Source: Starkeya sp. ORNL1 (lineage in GTDB: Bacteria > Pseudomonadota > Alphaproteobacteria > Rhizobiales > Xanthobacteraceae). Taken from it: DNA of 64,000 bases. Where the stretch lies: NCBI RefSeq assembly GCF_012971745.1, contig NZ_CP048834.1, forward strand, positions 1,798,001 to 1,862,000. The letters run 5' to 3'. A model generated the notes under the pieces. It was not told the origin of the DNA. It saw only the letters and a list, made by a program, of their open reading frames with translations, and ran no database searches. The position numbers were made by a program, and so were the translations under genes. Position 1 is the stretch's first letter. Each line of letters begins with the position of its first letter. Below are positions 63,448 through 64,000 of the stretch, piece after piece.

Positions 63448-64000
63448 TCAGGCGTGCGGCCAATGGGCGGCGAGCGTGCGGGTCACATCGCGGAAGGTGG
63501 CGTATTTGCGCTCGTAGAAGCCGCGGCGATCAGCCGAGGGCTCGTAGCGCCGGCGCACGCGGACCATGCGCGACACCGCCGTCTCGAAATCGGGATAGGC
63601 GCCGATGGCGACGGCCGAGGCGATCGCCACCCCTTGGGCACCGAGCTCGGTTCCATCCGTGACCTCGACCGGCAGGCCGAGCACATCGGCGAAGATCTGC
63701 CCCCAGATCGCGCTGCGGGAGGCGCCACCAGCCAGACGGATCACCTTCGGACGGGCCGCATCCGGACCGGAGAGCAGCACGTCGATGTCCATCTTGTGGG
63801 CGAAGGCGACGCCCTCGAAAATGGCCCGGAGCACGTCGCCCAGCACGTCCGAGCGCTTGACGCCGAGCAGGCCGGCCGGTGCGCCGCCGGGACCGCCGAA
63901 CAGATAGGGGAAGAACAGGATGTTGTTCTCGCGGTCGAGCGCCGAGGTGATCATGTCGCTGCAGACGTCGTAGAAGGATTGCCCGGCCGCGACCGCGCGC
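63448..64000 (-). CDS. FGGY-family carbohydrate kinase, C-terminal part (cut by window edge)
   Basis: 184 residues are visible; the start lies beyond the right edge, and the frame is open to it (GQSFYDVCSDMITSALDREN). Domain II signatures are LFFPYLFGGPGGAPAGLLGV, VIRLAGGASRSAIWGQIFAD (the FGGY ADP loop GGASRS) and GTELGAQGVAIASAVAIGAY. FGGY kinases phosphorylate ketoses and polyols such as xylulose, erythritol or ribulose. Next gene in the same direction is the ThDP enzyme. Subfamily cannot be fixed without the N-terminus. Confidence 0.87.
   Translation of the reverse strand, partial: RAVAAGQSFYDVCSDMITSALDRENNILFFPYLFGGPGGAPAGLLGVKRSDVLGDVLRAIFEGVAFAHKMDIDVLLSGPDAARPKVIRLAGGASRSAIWGQIFADVLGLPVEVTDGTELGAQGVAIASAVAIGAYPDFETAVSRMVRVRRRYEPSADRRGFYERKYATFRDVTRTLAAHWPHA

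Overview
The window is 64 kb of GC-rich DNA with the gene content, codon use and dispersed palindromes of an alphaproteobacterium of the order Hyphomicrobiales (Rhizobiales). A Xanthobacteraceae-like host (Ancylobacter/Starkeya/Xanthobacter type) is a guess from style, not shown. No rRNA, tRNA, CRISPR array, transposase or integrase gene was found. Most genes are ordinary chromosomal metabolism and transport.

Layout. 0-8.3 kb: small unknowns, a secreted probable alpha-toroid protein, a cupin, an Asn/Tyr-repeat secreted protein, an SDR, and a three-gene minus-strand operon headed by an unusual flavin-oxidoreductase/methyltransferase fusion. 8.3-9.1 kb: a relatively AT-rich gene-free stretch. 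9.1-13 kb: a three-subunit molybdenum hydroxylase. 13-16.9 kb: a group II PLP decarboxylase, an EEP-family hydrolase, a protein with a PASTA-like tail and a very small beta protein. 17-21.8 kb: a phage-derived regulatory and replication module (DUF1376, DnaA C-terminal-domain protein, S24-type CI repressor, small unknowns) with four copies of one operator. 22-29 kb: DUF930 protein, L,D-transpeptidase, DUF971 protein divergent from moaA, GIY-YIG protein, MFS and DMT exporters. 29-33 kb: three tandem paralogous TRAP solute-binding proteins. 33-38 kb: Mrp/ApbC, an amino-acid ABC transporter without its ATPase, and a UDG-family protein. 38-41 kb: a second, two-subunit, Tat-exported molybdenum hydroxylase. 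41-46 kb: ankyrin protein, thermonuclease, sensor histidine kinase. 46-49.6 kb: vitamin B12 lower-ligand genes (cobT, bluB, cobS), DUF1289 and a retropepsin-like protease. 50-54 kb: TauE/SafE exporter, twin XapX proteins with a formamidase/acetamidase and a GntR regulator, Rnk, DusA. 55-64 kb: a glpSTPQUV-type polyol ABC transporter preceded in the same direction by a ThDP enzyme and an FGGY sugar kinase cut by the window edge.

The strongest pattern outside genes is a bipartite palindrome of about 100 bp (here REP-A). Twenty-five pairs lie between 13.1 and 54.0 kb, almost all in intergenic gaps, and two of the units carry a nested, MITE-like 155-166 bp element with inverted ends. Two more families (REP-B and CTCTCCCC-type) occur. 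REP-A units supply the stop codons and C-terminal residues of at least two genes and sit inside one transporter operon and one phage operon.

Best candidates for something not yet described: the oxidoreductase-methyltransferase fusion operon (4.8-8.3 kb); the polyol ABC transporter coupled to a ThDP enzyme and an FGGY kinase, whose two ATPases show complementary degenerate sites; the XapX/formamidase unit with a perfect 18-bp palindrome; and the repressor-operator module at 20-21.3 kb.
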